Assembly: GCF_020497125.1 (NCBI RefSeq) | Contig: NC_059075.1 | Coordinates: 69,190,424 to 69,254,423 of the forward strand | Direction of reading: 5' to 3' | DNA: 64,000 nucleotides | Source: Mauremys mutica | Taxonomy: Eukaryota; Chordata; Testudines; Geoemydidae | Shown: positions 12,260 through 23,900 of the stretch, in pieces | Layout of the letters: each line of letters starts with the position of its first letter | How positions within the stretch are numbered: position 1 is the first letter of the stretch | Made by a program: the position numbers and the translations under genes | Notes under the pieces: generated by a model | Told to the model about the DNA's origin: nothing | Seen by the model: only the letters and a program-made list of their open reading frames with translations | Databases searched by the model: none

Positions 12260-12667
12260 CAGGGGAGGCTCTAGGAATCCCGCTGCCCCAAGCAGGGCGG
12301 CGCGCCGCGGGGCGCGCTCTGGCGGTCGCTGGTCCCGCGGTTCCGGGGGACCTCTTGCAGACGTGCCTGCGGAGGTTCCGCTGGTCCCGCGGCTCCGGTG
12401 GAGCATCCACTGGCATGCCTGCGGGAGGTCCACCCGAGCTGCGGGACCAGCGAACCCTCCACAGTCATGCCTGCGGGAGGTCCACCGAAGCCGCGGTACC
12501 ACCGGACCCTCCGCAGTCATGCCTGCGGGAGGTCCACTGGTCCCGCGGCTCCGGTGGACCTCCTGCAGGCATGACTGCGGAAGGTCCGCCGGAGCCACCT
12601 GCCACCCTGCCGGCAAAATGCCGCCCCAAGCGTGCGCTTGGCGCACTGGGGTCTGGAGCCGGCCCTG
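12260..12667. mobile_element. CpG-rich hAT MITE with internal tandem/inverted units
   Basis: Ends CAGGGGAGGCTCTAGGA and GGAGCCGGCCCTG are inverted repeats. Flanks CTAGCAGT (12252-12259) and CTAACAGT (12668-12675) match at 7 of 8. The interior repeats TGCCTGCGGGAGGTCCAC and GGTCCCGCGGCTCCGGTGG in both orientations. This explains the long overlapping open frames on both strands here; none is a gene. Confidence 0.85.
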
Positions 12668-12675
12668 CTAACAGT

Positions 12676-15229
12676 AGTGAAGTGGTGATGTGGGACCCAC
12701 AGAGCATGGCAGATTTGCCACACAAGCGCTTTGCGGAACATGCTAGTGTGTGTCATGTGCATGGGTGATCAAAAATGTAGAACACAATCTGCTTGCTTGT
12801 CAAAACTCTCCTACCTAGAAGCTCTCATGCTGTGGTGGATCAAGGCCAAATCAACTGATCTGTGCCCTGTCTTCCAAAGGCTCTTCCAGATCTTACACAT
12901 CCTCCCTGCACACCCATAGAGGCTGGCAAGCTTACTTTGGATGCTTTTCAGGGTAACATACCTACTTCTGAGTTGCCAATATTAAAAAAACAAAAACAAA
13001 AAAAGTTTTTCATGGGACATTTCTTCAAATTAGTGGGGGACTGGAGGCTGAGAGTTCCCCCAGATGGGGTGTATGTGTGTAGGCTCAGGTGAACTTTAAC
13101 AAGGCTGAAGTTGGTTCTTTATTCACAGTTCCCAGTTCCTTATTCAAAGATTTCTTTTTAAAATCAATCACCACTAAGTTTAAACTTTTAAGGACATTCA
13201 CCAAAAGAAGTGAGAATAAATTTTATAATAACATATATTCATGTTTTTAAGAATATTAAGATACAAGCAAGACCCCAAACCTACATTGTGTAATTGCCTC
13301 TTAATGTCTGTCTCTTTCCCATTCCAAGGCCTACACCTTCCCAATCACTTCTGGTGTCTTGTCCAGTACATCCTGTAGCTGGTGGCAGCAGCTGATCCCT
13401 GCCAATCTCTCAAATCTGTCCCTGAGAGAATATGAATACAATAAAAAAAGAATGATGACCAAAGAAGATTACATGGATCCAATTACCAGCTAAGCCATAG
13501 GAGTTGAGTCCTTGGGGGTTTTAACAGTAATACTTCTCCATTCATGCTGCCCAGAAGCCAGCCCCAGCCCAGTTCCCTAGGTGACTGCTCACGGAGTAAA
13601 GGGAGAACATGTAGACATCATCATTAATGTAGTCATTTTACTGACTTTAACCATGGAGAATGGCAGTAAAAAGAGTATAAAGCTTGCACTTTCCCATTAC
13701 CCTCATCCAGGGGCCATAAAATGTACGGCAGAGAATGAAAACTGCAACTAAGCCCTGGCAGATGGCAACACTAACGTGGGAGCCATGAAGACAGAGGCTC
13801 TATGTTTACAATAGGATGAGGGATGCTTGCTACTGTACCGATAACTGTACTGTATGGCATATGTACTGTATGCATGCACACACTCACATCCCATGCACAT
13901 GTCTGCAGGCACCCAAGCACTCTCATACCTGCATCCTACGTTTATATATGCACCAGCAGGCATGCACCCACATTGATATGTGCACCAAATGTGTTGACAG
14001 GCATGAATAGAACCACAAACATATGTACTTATTTATGTCTGCACATCCATGTGCATCTACACATGCAAATGCACATCCCTGGGTCTATGTGCACACACAC
14101 ACATGTAATCCGTCATCCACATGCACAGCCCATATACATTCTTAGACCAAGTTTTTGTATCTGTACAGAGACTAATAGAATGGGGGTTTGATTCTAATCT
14201 TCTAATTGCTACTATCATTAAATAATGCATGTGTGCCTGTCCACGCAATCCAGCAGCTTATGAAGAATTGTTGGGACAGACTGACTCCATGGCTGAGACT
14301 GGCATTTCATTCACAGCCAGCCAGGCTACTCTGGAGACGAATTGCAGGCATAGTATTAGCAGCAAAGTTTTAAATCCTTCGGCCACATGTGGGGGGTTAT
14401 CAGGAGCAACCCTGTGCTACTCAAAGCAAAGTGCTGCTGAGTGAGAGGTTGGCTCCTGCCAGCACTCCACTCTGGTCCCCAGAGGCTTCTTAATCACTAA
14501 CGAATGGCCTGGTCAAGTGGGAATATTTTTGAGGGTCCATGACTGTCACTCACTGACAGAAGGGTGGGGGACAGCCAGTGTAACAACAGCCACAGGAGTC
14601 AATGGATACTGATCCATGTTATGTGACAAGTGTATTAACCTTTGTATCTCTCACCCGGGTCAGGTGAGGGGGGAGGAAATAAAGTTCACTCGCTTATCAG
14701 CACTCCTGCATACTATCCTACTATTGCATGGTCTCTGTAAGAAGAGTGGGGACACTGAAGAACATAGCTTGTATCTCTATGCAAGGAGGAGGCCTAATTT
14801 CAGGACCTTCTTTTAGTCCTGCAAGTGCCAGACTCACATGAAAGACCCATAAAAAAAACAAACTGATAAATCCCATCCACCCTGGGATCCTAATGTACAC
14901 AAGATCGGAATTACAAACCCATAAAATATAATTCACAGCTCTCCCTAACTACAGATGTGACTTGACCAAGAAGCATTCGTCCCAAAGCCTGTGGTAGTCT
15001 CTGCTATGAACTGGATTTCAAAAGGCATGTATGTCACTGTTTTCATTGCTTTAGATAACTTCTTGTGTTTAACAGGTTATGCTGTGGCACTTTATTTCTC
15101 AACCAGTAGATTCTGTTTATATCACTGGTTGGCCATTCAAAGCTTGCCTACCTCCAGGTGCTCATGGGGGGCAGGCCCAGTGTAATTCCCAGGAGAGAAA
15201 ATTAACAGCACAGCAATGAACAAAGAGTC
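12676..15229. other. Intron sequence with a CA/ATGCACA-rich decayed array at 13855-14125
   Basis: Mostly unassigned. The central part is a degenerate array of ATGCACA and CACACA motifs (for example a pure ACACACACACAC run near 14091-14103), probably an old microsatellite. It produces open frames rich in His, Cys and Thr that are not genes. Confidence 0.5.
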
Positions 15230-15232
15230 TAA

Positions 15233-15544
15233 GGCCTGGCCTACACAGGTGGAGGCATGGAGGGTATCTGTAAGCTACATGCCACAGTGAAAAGCAGGCC
15301 GTGTCCACACTGCGGTGTGTAGCTACACGTGGCAGTGAAAGGTTCTGGCAGTGAGACACTGCCCTGCTAAAAATAGCAGGGGAGGCACTGCTTGGGCACG
15401 TAGAGGCACATACCATAGGGCACATACCCTCTGGTTCTGGTGTGTTCGCTTAAGCAGTGCCTCCCCACCTACACTGCTACTTATAGCCATGCCGGGGGGC
15501 ACACAGCGTATACGCTGCACACTGCTGGAAATGTAGAACAAGCC
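15233..15544. mobile_element. PIF/Harbinger-like MITE
   Basis: Starts GGCCTGGCCTACACAGG and ends (reverse) GGCTTGTTCTACATTTC, with TAA on both sides (15230-15232 and 15545-15547). Internal GCAGTGCCTCCCC/GGGGAGGCACTGC complementarity gives a palindromic fold. Overlapping open frames inside it are by-products. Confidence 0.8.
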
Positions 15545-15547
15545 TAA

Positions 15548-16793
15548 GAGGGATAATGTTAGCTAAGGACCTACTTCTGCTCTCCCTGGGCCAAAGCCTC
15601 AGCTGCAGCTGAGCAGCACTCAGCAGAGCTGAAAGGGGGGTGTACAAAGGCATTTGCCCCACTCCGATGCTGGGGCTCAGTGGTCTCTGGACTGACTCCT
15701 ATCATACAATAAACCAGTATGACTGGCAGCAGAAGGGAGCATTGCTAGGCTTTCCTCGTACTCCTCCAGTCTCTGGCTGCCAGAAAGGTCCCTTGGAGAC
15801 AGGGCTGTTCTAATTAATACCAGATGCTATTCTTCCTGCTCAAGTGGTCAGGAGCAGGAGGTCGGGACCAGGAGCTGCTATGGTGGCTTAATGCCACCCA
15901 TGGATCCCCCTACACCAGGGGAATCTTCCAGCAGCTGTCCAAGCCAGCGTTAGGGCTATTTTGTGTCACTGGAGCTGAGCACTCAGACCTCCTCGTTGGA
16001 GAAGTGGGTGCTCAGTACTTCTGAAAATCAGGCCCCTCGTCTGTTAAGAAGGGCACCCAAATATTGTTGCAATCAGAACCAGTAGCCACTTTTGAAAGTT
16101 TGAGCCTAAATATTGTATTAGCGGATGGCAGCAAGTGGAGCAACCAGCAGAGCACTACGTGCATCACGGCTCATTGGTTTGTTTTTGCAAAGCGATGAGT
16201 GAATCCTGGAGCTGACAGCCTCCAGCCACCTAAGGAAGCACTGCAGTCCCCATCACCTTTTGCATTGTCGCTGCAGCCAGCAGACCTCAAGGGAGGACTG
16301 AGGACACCATCAAGATCAGGGTACTGTCACCTCTCTTATGTGATTTCCTAAAGCCACTTGGAAATCCACACAGTTCTTTTTAACTGTGTGTTTTTTTTTC
16401 TGAACGTATTCCCCAATCTTCTTTCCAAAAAGAAAATCAGTTCCACCAGCTCATCCTTCATGAGCAACCCTACAATAACCGAATATGAGAAAGCCAGTGC
16501 TCAGGAGCAACCCTACAATAATAAACCAAAATGTTCAGCCCAGCTCTTCTGAGCAAACTGTAATAATCAAAACCAGCATCAATGTGCAATGGAGGAAAGC
16601 CACATTTGGCAGAGAAAACACGTATCAGTTTTAGGAAGGGTACTCTGGAGGAAATAGGGTCTTATGGCTAAGGCATAAAATTAGGAGCATCTAAATTTCT
16701 ACTTCTGCTAGTGTGAACTCGTGCAAGTCACTTAAATTGTCTCTGCCTGTTTCCTAACGAATGTGGATAACAAGACTTCCCTCCCTCTCAGGA
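15548..16793. other. Intron sequence with ancient repeat traces at 15960-16110
   Basis: The segment with GTGCTCAGTACTTCTGAAAA, TCAGGCCC and AGCCACTTTTGAAAGTTT resembles 36110-36240 and is likely a very old interspersed repeat. The rest is unassigned. Confidence 0.4.
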
Positions 16794-16801
16794 GTCCTAT
16801 G

Positions 16802-17062
16802 CAGGGCCGCTCAGAGGTGGGGGGGCAAGTGGGGCAATTTGCCCCAGAGTCCAGGCCCCGCGAGCCCTGGCCTGCCGGCAGTCCGGGTCTTCAGTGGCAT
16901 TTTGGTGGCGGGGGGCCCTTCAGTGCTGCCAAAGACGTGGAGTGACTGAAGGGCCCCCCACTGCTGAAATGTTGCCGAAGATCCGGACCGCAGCCGGGTG
17001 AGTACAAGCGCCGCAGTTCCCCCGCTTTGCCCCAGGCCCCCTGAATCCTCTGGGTGGCCCTG
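16802..17062. mobile_element. hAT MITE, perfect 8-bp target duplication
   Basis: Inverted ends CAGGGCCGCTCAGAGG and CCTCTGGGTGGCCCTG; GTCCTATG flanks both sides (16794-16801, 17063-17070). The 261-bp interior is GC-rich with GGGGCCC-type palindromes. Noncoding. Confidence 0.92.
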
Positions 17063-17070
17063 GTCCTATG

Positions 17071-18676
17071 TGTTGGCTTACTTCATTGACATTTGTACAA
17101 TGCCCAGAGATCCTCAGGCAAAGTGCCACAGAGAAGGGTAAAACAGGTATGATGTTAAGCTTCTGGGGAGCTAGAAGCAGAGAGTAAAAGATTCCTTTTA
17201 GAAATGTTGAACATGACAGTATCTATTAGCTTGTCTCAGGCAAACACAGGCAAATTAGACTTCTAAAATTCTACCTGTTATTTAGTGGAGAACAAAATGG
17301 CAGCTTCCAAACCCCTTTCCGAGTAAAGGTACAACTGGGGAAAACAAATTTCCTTCTCTCCAGCACTTTCTCTCTTCTAAACCTTTCTGAACACCCAAGG
17401 CAAAGGCAATGTATAACATTTTTTTAAAAACCTTCCCACTGTGAAATATATTTATCTTACCCCAGAGCTCTCTCATACAGTATAATTACCCTTCAAGGGC
17501 CTTTCGACTTTATTGAACTTTTTACCATCTCTTATGTTCCAGAGGGTCCTGAAAATGGTCCAGCCACAATCTCTCTCTCTCTCCCTTTTGTTGTTCTCTT
17601 GATAGCAATTCTGTAGCTCCTCCACCCCCCTACTCCCCCAAAAAGCACATCTTCCTTCTATCACACTAAGGTTGAGATGCCATGGAATCAATTCCTCCGA
17701 AAACCAGCACAGGAACTTTTGTATTAGCTGCCATTTACCAATCTGGAATTCTTGAAATTCCTCATAATAATCCTCAAAATATTGTGTGTTTCTTTCTGAC
17801 CAAACATGACCCTTGGGAGTCTCCAGTAGCGTAGTTCTGCCATGTTCTTAGGTCCTAGTTCACAGGTTCTGGGCGACGCAAATATCATATAGTTCCTGGA
17901 TGGGGATGAGGAGAGGATGGGAAAGGATACACTTAAAAAAACCCTATTGACTATTCATTAAAATATGTTCTTTCCTTGCTACTGCAATTTGTCCCCAAAG
18001 ACCTTAAAATTCCTTCTTTCTTGTCTGATAGGGCCCTATTTGGCCAATTCTAGTAAAGGTTTCTTCTGCCTAATAAAAATAAAAAACAAAACAAAACATC
18101 ACAACCACTGAGCAAAGGACCTCTACTTTAAAACAAACAAATGTGCAACATAAAAACTGACTCTGAAGTTTGCCATTGGTGGGCATGACTGTTAAGACAT
18201 TTCTGAAAAGAGCCACTGTGTTTACAGCTGGGAAAGGTAGGTCCCCTAAGCAGTTTCTGTGGGAATAAACCACTCACCTCTTGGCTTCCAGCAATTAGCT
18301 TACCACAAGGATTAGTTCACTGCCTCCATGGTTTTCAAAGCATATCATTAGCAGTGGAAACATATTGTACAGTCAGAGGAATTAGTGGTGAGTTTTATTC
18401 TCTATTACCCAGGTGCTCTTCAACGCAGACACTTGAAAATAGAGAACAATGAGCAACTCACGGGTCCCCAGTTATTATGCCTTAGTACAGCTGGCCCCAC
18501 CGCACAGTCAATACTCATTTGTCCAAAGGATAAGGAGGGCAAGGAACTTTAGACCTATCTTGCAGGGAACTTGAGATCCAGGAGAGTAGTTCCCACACAG
18601 TGAGTTGGATTCTTCACTGCCTTGTGCTATCATTTGCACATTTGCAAAGACGGCATAAAATGCTACCAGATCAGAA
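17071..18676. other. Intron sequence without recognised features
   Basis: Unassigned. A TCTCTCTCTC run near 17570-17584 is the only simple repeat noted. Confidence 0.4.
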
Positions 18677-18840
18677 TACACCTCTACCCCGATACACCAC
18701 GACCTGATAGAACACAAATTTGGATATAACACGCTCCAGGAGGGTGGGGCTGTGCACTCCGGCGGATCAAAGCAAGTTCGATATAATGCGGTAAGATTTT
18801 TTGGCTCCCGAGGACAGCGTTATATTGGGGTAGAGATGTA
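18677..18840. mobile_element. Short TIR transposon, relative of 9335-9903
   Basis: Ends TACACCTCTACCCCGATA and ATTGGGGTAGAGATGTA match the larger element. The interior has the usual CCAAATTTG/GATATAAC motifs and TTTTTTGGCTCCCGAGGA near the right end. It lacks the ATTTAAAGGGCC array, so it is probably closer to the basic form of the family. Confidence 0.7.
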
Positions 18841-20290
18841 GTTGCATTTTACCCAACATCACATTCACTGTGCAGTGATGCAAGCAAGTACACAGGGACC
18901 AGGACGGTAGAGAACAGGGCCAGGAGGGGCAGCTAGAATCAGAAATGGCACTGTATAAATGAGGGGACAGACTCCCCAGTAAAGGACAGCTGCTTGGCTC
19001 TACATTGTCAGTGAAATGTGGCTCTAAAGCTGGCTTAACTAGCCAAGGGAAGATCCTCCCAGTGCAAGGGGGATACTCTAGTGGCATAGAGCCAATGCAG
19101 GGGCTCTCACACCACCCTTCCTCCCTGCTGCCAGAGTAGCAGGAGAGAGATGGCCTGCCCGGGATGCCCCTGCACTTGAACTCTATTGCTCTTTAGCTGC
19201 ATTTTTATCCCCTGGGGCCATTGCAGCCTGGTGTAAATTAGGGCACCTTTCATGCTACTCCAAGTGCAAAGGGACCGGCCCCTGCATGAAGAACACAAAG
19301 GTGAGATTTAAGCCACCTTTTCACAAACACATGCTGCCAGCCCTACTTGCACCCTCTGTACTTTGACTTGGGCCAACACTCTGGCCCTAGACTGAATCCT
19401 ATGTTGATTCTCTTTGTGATTTCGAGCGAGCATGCTCTGCCTATGGATCTAAAGATCCTTTTTCTAACTGCTGGTGCCATGAACTCCTCCTAGTATTGCA
19501 GAATCCAGGCATGGCTTTCTGCCTTTCATATTCTTTCCAGAAATAACGATTCTAAAACTGAAACTTAGCTGGCAATTCAGCTTTGATGGGAACATCCAGC
19601 CTTGTGTGATGCTATCCTGCAGTTTCCTGAGGCATCGAAAGTCCTGAAATAACTTCAGGGCTAATGCAACTTCACCACATCACGACAAAATATCTGCAAT
19701 ACATCCTCCTTGAAGTACTGACAACAACTTTGCCTCAGAGGGCAAAAATTTCCAAGGCTGTTAGTTCTAATCCCACTCTCAGTCTTTCGCAGGGTGGGCT
19801 GGCAGGGGCATCACTGAACGGAAGCCTTCTTTTCCAGAGGGGCAGGGAATGCTGTCACAGTGAACTCTCACTCCCTTCCCACTAGCTAGCACTCCAAATA
19901 GGAGCCAATACCCATGCTCTGATGGAAGAGGCTAGCATGGTCCTGATGAAGGCAGGGATGCAGTAGGAAAGGGAGACTGGGGTTTGAGCCCTGTCACATA
20001 GGACTGATCCTTGCTAGGAGGGGAGACTTTCCTGACTGCTGCCTTTTCCTCCAACCTCTAACTACATGCCCAGAATTCTATTAACTTCTCAGTGACCACA
20101 GAGATCAAGGCACAGAAGGAAATGAGAGGCTGGAGGGGCCTCCAGCTCCACACTCCCATTTGGGGAAGGCTGCAGGACAAAACAGATGAGTGATCTGAGG
20201 CAGGGGATTAACGGAGGTGGGATGGAGAAGTGCAGTGATTGTGTAATGGAGGAGCAAGAAGGAACACACTGGAGTGAGACGGAAGGTGTG
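18841..20290. other. Intron sequence without recognised features
   Basis: No repeat or gene supported by eye in this stretch. Confidence 0.4.
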
Positions 20291-20292
20291 TT

Positions 20293-20525
20293 TCATAGAT
20301 TATAAAGTAGAAAGGACCATTGTGATCATCTAGTCTGACCTGCATAACACAGGCCATAGAACTTCCCTGAATTAGTTCCTGTTTGAACTACAGCTTGCCT
20401 TGATTTAAAAATTGTCAGTGCCACTACAACCCGCAGTAAGCTGTTCCAGTGGGCAACTACCCTCACTATTAAAAATGTAACCTCTACTATTGTAGAGGCC
20501 TTGCTGGGGTGAGCTATCCGGGAGA
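20293..20525 (-). repeat. CR1 LINE 3' UTR fragment (antisense)
   Basis: Reads TTCATAGATTATAAAG at its left edge (reverse of the CR1 tail), then GACCATTGTGATCATCTAGT and AACACAGGCCATAGAACTTC, followed by AAAATTGTCAGTGCCAC and CCCTCACTATTAAAAATG. These are familiar CR1 3' UTR blocks in turtles and birds. Diverged, 5' truncated. Confidence 0.8.
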
Positions 20526-20852
20526 CAAGCTAGTGAATCCTCCCCCACCCTTGCTATACCTAGGTAGTCAGTCACTTTTGGAGATAGATCCCTTCTGTGA
20601 GAAGGAGCTAGTGAAGATGCATTGCTCCTCAGTGGCTATTACAGGGCCCAGGTAAATATGGGAATACTAGAATACTTCAACACGCTTCATGCCTCCACTC
20701 TCTTCTTATCAGGCTCCTTCAAACAAACCTGCCTGAGAACCTTAACTGGTCTGGAAAGCAAAGGCCATTTTCCTCTCATTGCTGGGCTGCTGATGGATCA
20801 CTCAGAGCAAGCTGCACTCAAGTATCAACAAGGCATCTATTGAAAGGAAGAG

Positions 20853-20960
20853 AGCAAAATCAGTACTTGGTCCTGCTAGTGAAGGCAGGGGGCTGGACTC
20901 AAAGACCTTTCAGGGTCCCTTCCAGTTCTAGGAGATAGGATATCTCCTATTATTATTAAA
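20853..20960 (+). repeat. Tail part of a turtle Cry I (tortoise Pol III) SINE
   Basis: Covers AAAATCAGTACTTGGTCCTG, GGCTGGACTC and CCCTTCCAGTTCTAGGAGAT up to the TATTATTATT tail. The tRNA-like head is missing. The 51566-51762 copy shows the full unit. Confidence 0.85.
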
Positions 20961-23900
20961 ATTGAAGTCTGTTTAGAACTACCTTAATCAAAGTATTTTG
21001 TTCAATTGCAGTGTTAACATGGGAGGTGTAATTCCAAACTGCACCACTGGGCAGCTACTCATTGTGGCTCCCCCTTGGCAGACCAACACCACTCTGCTAT
21101 GTAGGATGCAGGAAGAAAACAAAGGAAGTGAGGCAGGGGCTGGTGGGAAGATGACTGAGTAGCTCACTGTGAGTGGAGAACATTTCACCTTGATTGGATG
21201 AACTACTGGACAGCCAGAAAAACCCAACTGAAAAGGTGTTCAGGCAAGTCAAGGTTGAGAAAAGTACCCTAGAGACAACAGACCTGCTCAGGGAGGCTAA
21301 GGAGACATTAATTTCTCTTGGTACAAGCCACTGTTTCAGTTTTATTGAAAGGAAGTTTGTTGCAGCTTCTCTCAGGCAAGTGTTTCTGTGCTACACTATT
21401 GCAGCCCTTCCTTCTGTCCACAGTGCAACAGCTGCTGTGTGCAGATAAAAGATAAAATGGGTTAGGTAGGACTGTATCATTCACACTGTCCCTTCTACCC
21501 TACAAAATTGACTATGCTAGGAAATTGTTCTTAAATACCAATTTTAAAATGGTTTCCAGTAATCTGGCATTGCTACCTGAATAGATGGGGCATAATTTGA
21601 TTCAAACAGCTTTTGGAAACCATTCTCGAGACTAGCCAGTTTTTAAAAGTGATTTTCTAGCTCAGTCTTTTGTAGTGTAACTGGGATCTTAAGTCTTAGC
21701 CCCATCAACCAGCAGAGGCCATATTTACTCTCACAAAAACATAGCTATTGCCATTGTGTTTCCTAAAATGGATGGATAGAATACAAACACAGATCAACCA
21801 AAAAGAAAACCTTTTCAAAATAAAAGTGTGCTAAAACCTAAAGTACACAGGAATGAACAATACTCCCTTGTGTCTTCTATCCTTTCCGCTTGTATCTAGT
21901 ACCAGATACTTCAGAGCAAAGCATAAACCTCCTTATTATTACTATAGCATTTATACTGCAGTAAATCTAGACATCTCAACCAATTTGGGAGTCCCGTTGT
22001 GCTATACCTGCACAGTGCTTAAACTGAGTCCCTGTCCAAGAGAGCTTTCTATACCAAGTGTTTCTTAGTCAGGGTTGGATTCCTTTTAGAAATGGGGAAT
22101 TTGAAAATTAGAATCCTGTTTTCTTTCTGAGTGAGGCTGTTGAGAAAGCGTCCTGTCTTGTCGGCCCTCTCCCTATCCCAAAGCACATTTGGCTCCCTCT
22201 CTCTGGTTTTCTTGTATATGTTCCAGTCCCAATGACTGACACCTCCATATTTCTATAATCAAACCTTCGCCACAGTTAACACTATTTGGCTCTCGCTCTT
22301 GTTATCCTCAGCGCAGAAGCCGGTCTCCAGAGTCGACTGGAGTTCTGAATTCCCCCTCCTGCCCCTAAAGGCAGGTCTCTCCAGGGCAGCATTGAGGCAG
22401 ACTGCTGTCGGGAAAGCAGACACGGTCATTGATGGTGCTTTGCTTTCTTTTTCATAAACAGAGCACACACATCTTCCGGGCTGTCAAACCAACACCATTC
22501 ACAAACACTGAACTAACTTTACAAAAACATTAATGATAGTCACTCAGGGCCCCTTAGGACATAAGGGGGCAAAGGAGAAGTAGTCAGATGTCTACCAGAG
22601 AACTACACTGTTTGCTCAATCACTTTAATCTGACCACCTTGGTGTCAGGCTGTGGTCATGTCTCAGGGATAGTATCAAACTGAATGTCTTCTCATGCAAA
22701 AAACCCAACAGAACATTGAGACATAATGTACCTTGCTCACTTCTCTTGAGAGGTGAAGTTTCCAGGCACCCCACAGCATCTTGGAGGCTAAATCCCACTG
22801 CAAAGGCTTCTCCCAGTTGGTTGGAAAGTAGAGAGAACCCTGTTCTGCCAGTGCTCATACTACATAGCAGCTCACTCTGCACAGTAACTTCCAAGAGGAA
22901 GTGGTGTGAAGGCCACTTCCTGTCTGCAGAGTTCTCTGGCAGCTGAAGTCATTTTTAGTTAATGCCACTCAGGAAATTTACCCCCCATCTCTAAAAAATT
23001 AATTTTGTTAAGAGAAGGAAAAAAAAGCATTGAGCACCCTTAACTCCTATTAGTTTCAGTGGACTCCCTCTGAGAGAGACTGGGGGTCTCCTCACTTTGC
23101 AGAAGGCACTCAATTCCTAACTGCCTGCAAACACAGTAGCTGTGGCTGTGCCACACTCTGTACTGTAAGGAAGAGACACACCACAGCAGTGAGCCTGCAG
23201 CACTCTCAGAGAAGCTCTTGAATTATATAAGGACACCCGGCCCTTTTAACTGAAGCACCAGATCAGCTGACCTGTTGAACTGTAACTTAAATCTTACCCA
23301 GGTGGCATATAACTAACAGCGGTTATACGGAGAGAGAATGGTCTCAGCCAGCCATGGCACAGGTATCCTGTATTGTTAATCACTCTGCACTGTTCTGTAG
23401 TAGGAGTCTCAGAGATGGGTGTATTTCCTGCCCTTGATCTTGCCATTCATACGCCTACAGCAGTTATGGTCAGCTTAACTGCTGGTTTAGAACTTCAGCC
23501 CGAGTTTTACTTAGGAATGGACATAGTTAATGCCTCCTAAAAAGAGAAAAAAAATCTAAATAACCACTTCATTCATTATTTTTAAAAAGATGCATTTAAT
23601 TGGTAGCTAAACACTACGGACCTGCTCCTTCCTTAATGCAGGCACATAGCTCTTAGGAATGCTGATAACTGCACCTCCAAGGGACAGATTTTCTGAGGTT
23701 CAGTCTGTAACATATCAATATTACGCCTTGGTACCATTCGGATTTATCACTTATTCACCTGACAGGTCATAACTGACTTATGAAGTCTAAGCAAACCTTT
23801 TATTTCAACACTCACTTATTGTACAATGAGACTGTTCCTGTTTCTTCTTTTCCTGCTAGACACCAACTTAAACAATGTCTTTCTGGGCAGGGGACTGAGT

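Noticed and set aside
12191..12768. Cluster of open frames on both strands
   Set aside because: They are produced by the repeated inverted units of the hAT MITE at 12260-12667.
13748..14248. His/Cys/Thr-rich open frames resembling zinc-binding peptides
   Set aside because: They result from the CA/ATGCACA-rich decayed simple repeat.
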